Source: a crenarchaeote SCGC AAA261-N23 (GTDB lineage: Archaea > Thermoproteota > Thermoprotei > Gearchaeales > Gearchaeaceae). From it: 24,156 nucleotides of DNA. How positions within the stretch are numbered: position 1 is the stretch's first letter; each line of letters opens with the position of its first letter. The notes beneath the pieces are model-generated. The model ran no database searches. It was not told the DNA's origin and saw only the letters and a program-made list of their open reading frames with translations. A program made the translations under genes and the position numbers. The stretch spans positions 1 through 24,156 of the forward strand of contig AQVQ01000014.1 in NCBI GenBank assembly GCA_000375685.1, read 5' to 3'. This document shows, piece by piece, positions 21,110 to 24,156 of the stretch.

Positions 21110-21241
21110 TAGAAAGAAATAACCTTAAGAGAATTAAATTAAACCAAAGTCATCATATACTCAAATTATACAATATAGCAAGTGTTTCAAAAAGTATATT
21201 AATTGTTTGTTGTGTATTACTAAAAGGGAGTATTTTAGAAA

Positions 21242-21721
21242 ATGCTCAGCGTGAATGAGAAGTTAATCGAGAAGCTTAAAGAGAAAGGTATAGATATAAA
21301 TGATGTCTTATTAGACGTGTTGAGCAGGGAAGATCCAGCTGAAAGCAGTAAGGAAAGAATAGAATTTGCAGTGAAATATTTAGAGGAGTGTAAACAGGAT
21401 ATTCAGAAGAAGGATGCGGTGAAAGCTTCTGAAAAAGCGTATAAAGCAGCTGAGGAGGTTGTTAAGACTTTAGCGGAGAAATTTAAGACTGATGAATATG
21501 AGGAGTTTCTGAGAGAGGGTAGATGGTATACTTATTTACTAGGTAAGGCAAGTAAAACTTTATCAAAAAAGCTCGGTTATTGGATTTTGGAAGGTTGGAG
21601 TGTAGCTTATGATTTGCATATGTGGGGTTTTCATGAGAAGAAATACTCAATAGATGATGTTGTTGTTTCAATAAAGAAAATAGAAGATATGTTAAATGAG
21701 ACGAAAAATATAATAAGTTAA
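21242..21721 (+). CDS. PaREP1-family protein
   Basis: A 159-residue helical protein. The family core is DAVKASEKAYKAAEEVVKTL, then GRWYTYLLGKASKTLSKKLG, then WSVAYDLHMWGFHEKKYS. PaREP1 proteins are multi-copy in Pyrobaculum and other crenarchaea and are related to HEPN-like helical folds; their role is unknown. It has its own AT-rich promoter region and is flanked by hairpins i (plus) and j (minus), whose TCAG ends both point towards it. Confidence 0.85.
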   Translation: MLSVNEKLIEKLKEKGIDINDVLLDVLSREDPAESSKERIEFAVKYLEECKQDIQKKDAVKASEKAYKAAEEVVKTLAEKFKTDEYEEFLREGRWYTYLLGKASKTLSKKLGYWILEGWSVAYDLHMWGFHEKKYSIDDVVVSIKKIEDMLNETKNIIS

Positions 21722-21764
21722 ACCTCTTATTAGTAACTACTGGAATTAAATATAACCTAGAAAA

Positions 21765-21803
21765 CTGACTTCCTCCACGCTTTGAAAAAGTAATGGCTCT
21801 TTT
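21765..21803 (-). repeat. IS200/IS605-type right-end-like hairpin j
   Basis: On the minus strand it reads AAAGAGCCATTACTTTTTCA then AAGCGTGGAGGAAGTCAG. Same end sequence as hairpins h and i, opposite orientation. Confidence 0.5.
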
Positions 21804-22126
21804 TCCAAAGCGTTTCATTATTCCTACCATTGATTCATAGCTACATCTCTTATTTGCTTAACAGTGAGTAGCTAAGAGAACCAACCCCATATATATTTCT
21901 CAGGATCCCAAATAAAATGGATCTTTATTGAAAAACAAATAAAAGTTTGCTGATTGCTCCTTCCTAAGTCACATTAAGCTCTCATTCGAGCTTAGGAGAA
22001 GCGTTGTTGCCGTACTTGATTAAAATTTCTTTTTAAAATATTTAAACCATTCATTCCGCCTTAAGGGCGAGGCTTTCATTTATGTAAATATAAAAAACTA
22101 AAAACATTAATGGATTAAGATACTTT
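21804..22126 (-). other. Gene-free region with dispersed unit k
   Basis: About 320 bases without a recognised gene. The last 130 (21957-22088) are the second copy of the unit at 16969. The ClC-type gene begins just after, so the unit's hairpin sits next to that gene's promoter (ATATAAAAAAC near 22088-22098). Confidence 0.5.
21957..22088 (-). repeat. Dispersed ~130-bp unit, copy k
   Basis: It shares CCTTCCTAAGTC, a middle block (here CTCTCATTCGAGCTTAGG), ATTTAAA and the hairpin end GGGCGAGGCTTTCATTTATG with 16969-17100, in the same orientation. The hairpin itself is 22047-22077. The conserved ends with a diverged middle argue for a mobile or RNA-encoding unit. Confidence 0.7.
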
Positions 22127-22683
<557 letters not shown>

Positions 22684-23194
22684 ATCTTTTAGCATTATCT
22701 GGATTTATTCCCATTTGTATTAATTGATCTTTATATATGTTAAGAATTGTCTTCTCCAAATCTCTACCATATCTTCTGGTTAGCGAACCTATAGCAACAC
22801 TTAGCTCATTAGTAACTACTCTAAGACTTCTTAATTCTTCAAATATTAAGTTAAACATTTTATCATGTTCCTCCAATTTTTTCCTATGAATTATTAATTC
22901 TTCTAATATTGCATTGAATTTTTTGTCATGTTCTTCCAATCTCTCCCCAATCATAACAAATTTTTTGTCATGCTCTTCCAGCCTTTCCTCAACTTTCAAT
23001 AATCTTTCTTCGACTTTCGCAAGTCTAGCTTCAGTTTTCGCTTGAATATCGGCCAATTTTGCAATATTTTCAGTTAACCTTAGTATCGATTCTTCAATCT
23101 TATCTAATCTATGTAAGCCTAGTAAACCTATGATGGCATATCTAAACTCCTCATCTTCTTTTATAAGTCTTAATATATCTTCTTTGAGCGTCAT
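22684..23194 (-). CDS. DUF3782-like coiled-coil protein, 3' truncated at the ClC junction
   Basis: About 170 residues of a protein that begins TLKEDILRLIKEDEEFRYAI, typical of crenarchaeal DUF3782-type proteins, then a long coiled coil with heptad-like repeats (LEEHDKKF three times) and RSLRVVTNELSVAIGSLTRR. Family members continue into a PD-(D/E)xK nuclease-like domain. Here the frame passes NIYKDQLIQMGINPDNAKRF and then runs into antisense ClC sequence, so the catalytic part is missing. The truncation point is the ClC junction at about 22681-22686. Confidence 0.78.
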
Positions 23195-23300
23195 CGTATA
23201 TTAAATACTTTATTCCTATCAAATATATTAGCCGATCCTTATTAAATTATACTTATAATAAGATTTCTTAAAGAAAATGAAGGATATTTAGACAAATATT

Positions 23301-24156
23301 TTAAGAGGTTTGCCTTAATTTCTTCACCTCTCTCTCATAAGCTTCTATTAAATTATCCATAGTTACAATTCCTTTATACTTACCATCTTCAACAACACAT
23401 GCCCACTTACTTCTAAGTCTTGACATAATTTCCCAAGCTTGCTCTAATGTTGAATTAGGCCTAACGTAAGGTGATCCTATTGTCATATACTTTCTAACCA
23501 TATCATTCTTGTCAGCATTCAGCAAATCCCTTAAATATACTATACCTAAAAATCTATAATTATGATCTATCACTGGCAAACTTAAGAAATTATAGTTAGT
23601 CATTATAGATATTGCTTTTTCAATGCTTTCATCATCAAACACTTTTATATCCTCAAATTTACATTCTGAAACTCTAACACTCTCTAGAACTGGAATCATA
23701 AACTCACTCCTATGTGCTGGCGAATCCCTTTTAGTAGAAACTTGAGCCTGATAAATAGTATAGTTACCAGATATTAAATAGGAAATTGCAACAGCTACTA
23801 TAGCTCCAGGTAATAGCTGTAAACTACCAGTCATTTCTGTGACCATAATGATGATAGATAGTGGAACCTTACCTGCTGCGCTAAAGAAAGCAGCCATTCC
23901 TATAATTACAAATGGAGCAACTGAGGGTACGATAGACGGAAATAAGTAGTGAAAGAGTAAGCCAATATCTGCCCCAATAAATGCACCAATAAATAAACCT
24001 GGTGCAAATACACCACCACTACCGCCAGATCCAACACTAAATGCTGTCGCAATAATTTTCAAAAATGGCAAAAGTATCAAAAGTATTATAACGGGAAGAA
24101 TGGGAGAATAAAAAACATTTTGAAAGAATCTACTATATTCTGCTAAATCAATCCAT
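23301..24156 (-). CDS. ClC-type chloride channel/antiporter, C-terminal part with CBS pair
   Basis: The frame is open at the right edge and translates WIDLAEYSRFFQNVFYSPIL, then PVIILLILLPFLKIIATAFS, the pore motif GSGGSGGVFAPGLFIGAFIG, further helices and KVPLSIIIMVTEMTGSLQLL. Two CBS domains end the protein (EKAISIMTNYNFLSLPVID then GIVYLRDLLNA; TLEQAWEIMSRLRSKWACVV then GIVTMDNLIEA), which in this family bind nucleotides and regulate transport. A TTG at 24080 is not a real start. It matches the missing C-terminal part of the gene at 22127; the 100 or so residues between them lie outside the window. Confidence 0.9.
   Translation of the reverse strand, partial: WIDLAEYSRFFQNVFYSPILPVIILLILLPFLKIIATAFSVGSGGSGGVFAPGLFIGAFIGADIGLLFHYLFPSIVPSVAPFVIIGMAAFFSAAGKVPLSIIIMVTEMTGSLQLLPGAIVAVAISYLISGNYTIYQAQVSTKRDSPAHRSEFMIPVLESVRVSECKFEDIKVFDDESIEKAISIMTNYNFLSLPVIDHNYRFLGIVYLRDLLNADKNDMVRKYMTIGSPYVRPNSTLEQAWEIMSRLRSKWACVVEDGKYKGIVTMDNLIEAYEREVKKLRQTS

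Noticed and set aside
22684..22723. C-terminal SFSIIWIYSHLY of the ClC open frame
   Set aside because: It is antisense to the coiled-coil gene and shares nothing with ClC proteins; it is read-through past the junction.

Overview
The window is AT-rich archaeal DNA, most likely from a Sulfolobales-like member of the Thermoproteota (Crenarchaeota). The evidence is gene content: HEPN/MNT and VapBC toxin-antitoxin pairs, a PaREP1 protein, a two-thioredoxin-fold protein disulfide oxidoreductase, a DUF3782-like protein, a membrane-anchored cupredoxin, and TATA boxes about 25 bases before start codons (leaderless promoters). No tRNA or rRNA gene was recognised.

Region 1 (1-6914) is an aerobic carbon monoxide dehydrogenase locus. 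coxM, coxS and the first 481 codons of coxL lie on the minus strand. The rest of coxL lies on the plus strand at 4956-5942, behind an exact 95-bp inverted copy of bases 1-95. Rejoined through that repeat, the two halves give one in-frame 778-residue CoxL carrying AYRCSFR, the form I (Mo-Cu) CO dehydrogenase signature. Between the halves lie a doubly frameshifted luciferase-like flavin oxidoreductase and a glycerate 2-kinase cut off exactly at the repeat. An XdhC/CoxI-type maturation protein with a C-terminal YHS metal-binding domain faces coxL.

Region 2 (7072-11746) holds a protein disulfide oxidoreductase, an acylphosphatase fused to a heptad-like coiled coil, a cupredoxin with a CuA-like Cys-x3-Cys motif, a HEPN/MNT pair whose HEPN gene is frameshifted in a TA tract, and homoserine dehydrogenase.

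Region 3 (11747-22090) is an accessory zone. It has a metal-resistance module (CopZ-like chaperone, HxlR regulator, P1B ATPase with YPC instead of CPC), two more HEPN/MNT pairs, VapBC and orphan VapB genes (one an exact 240-bp duplicate), an AAA-type ATPase, a PaREP1 protein and a conserved small protein. It also holds many remnants: a VapC stub, an 81-bp fragment of the ATPase gene, a GYD-domain gene running into a two-repeat CRISPR-like unit, and a decayed Nudix gene. About a dozen short hairpins, most ending in TCAG, are scattered from 4.0 to 22.1 kb. They resemble right ends (and omega-RNA 3' scaffolds) of IS200/IS605/TnpB elements, but no tnpA or tnpB is present.

Region 4 (22127-24156) is a ClC-type channel/antiporter gene in two pieces on opposite strands, with a truncated DUF3782-like gene between them. 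This mirrors the split coxL at the other end. Both ends of the window are fold-backs, so the split genes may be amplification or assembly chimeras rather than real inversions. This should be settled before any biology is built on them.
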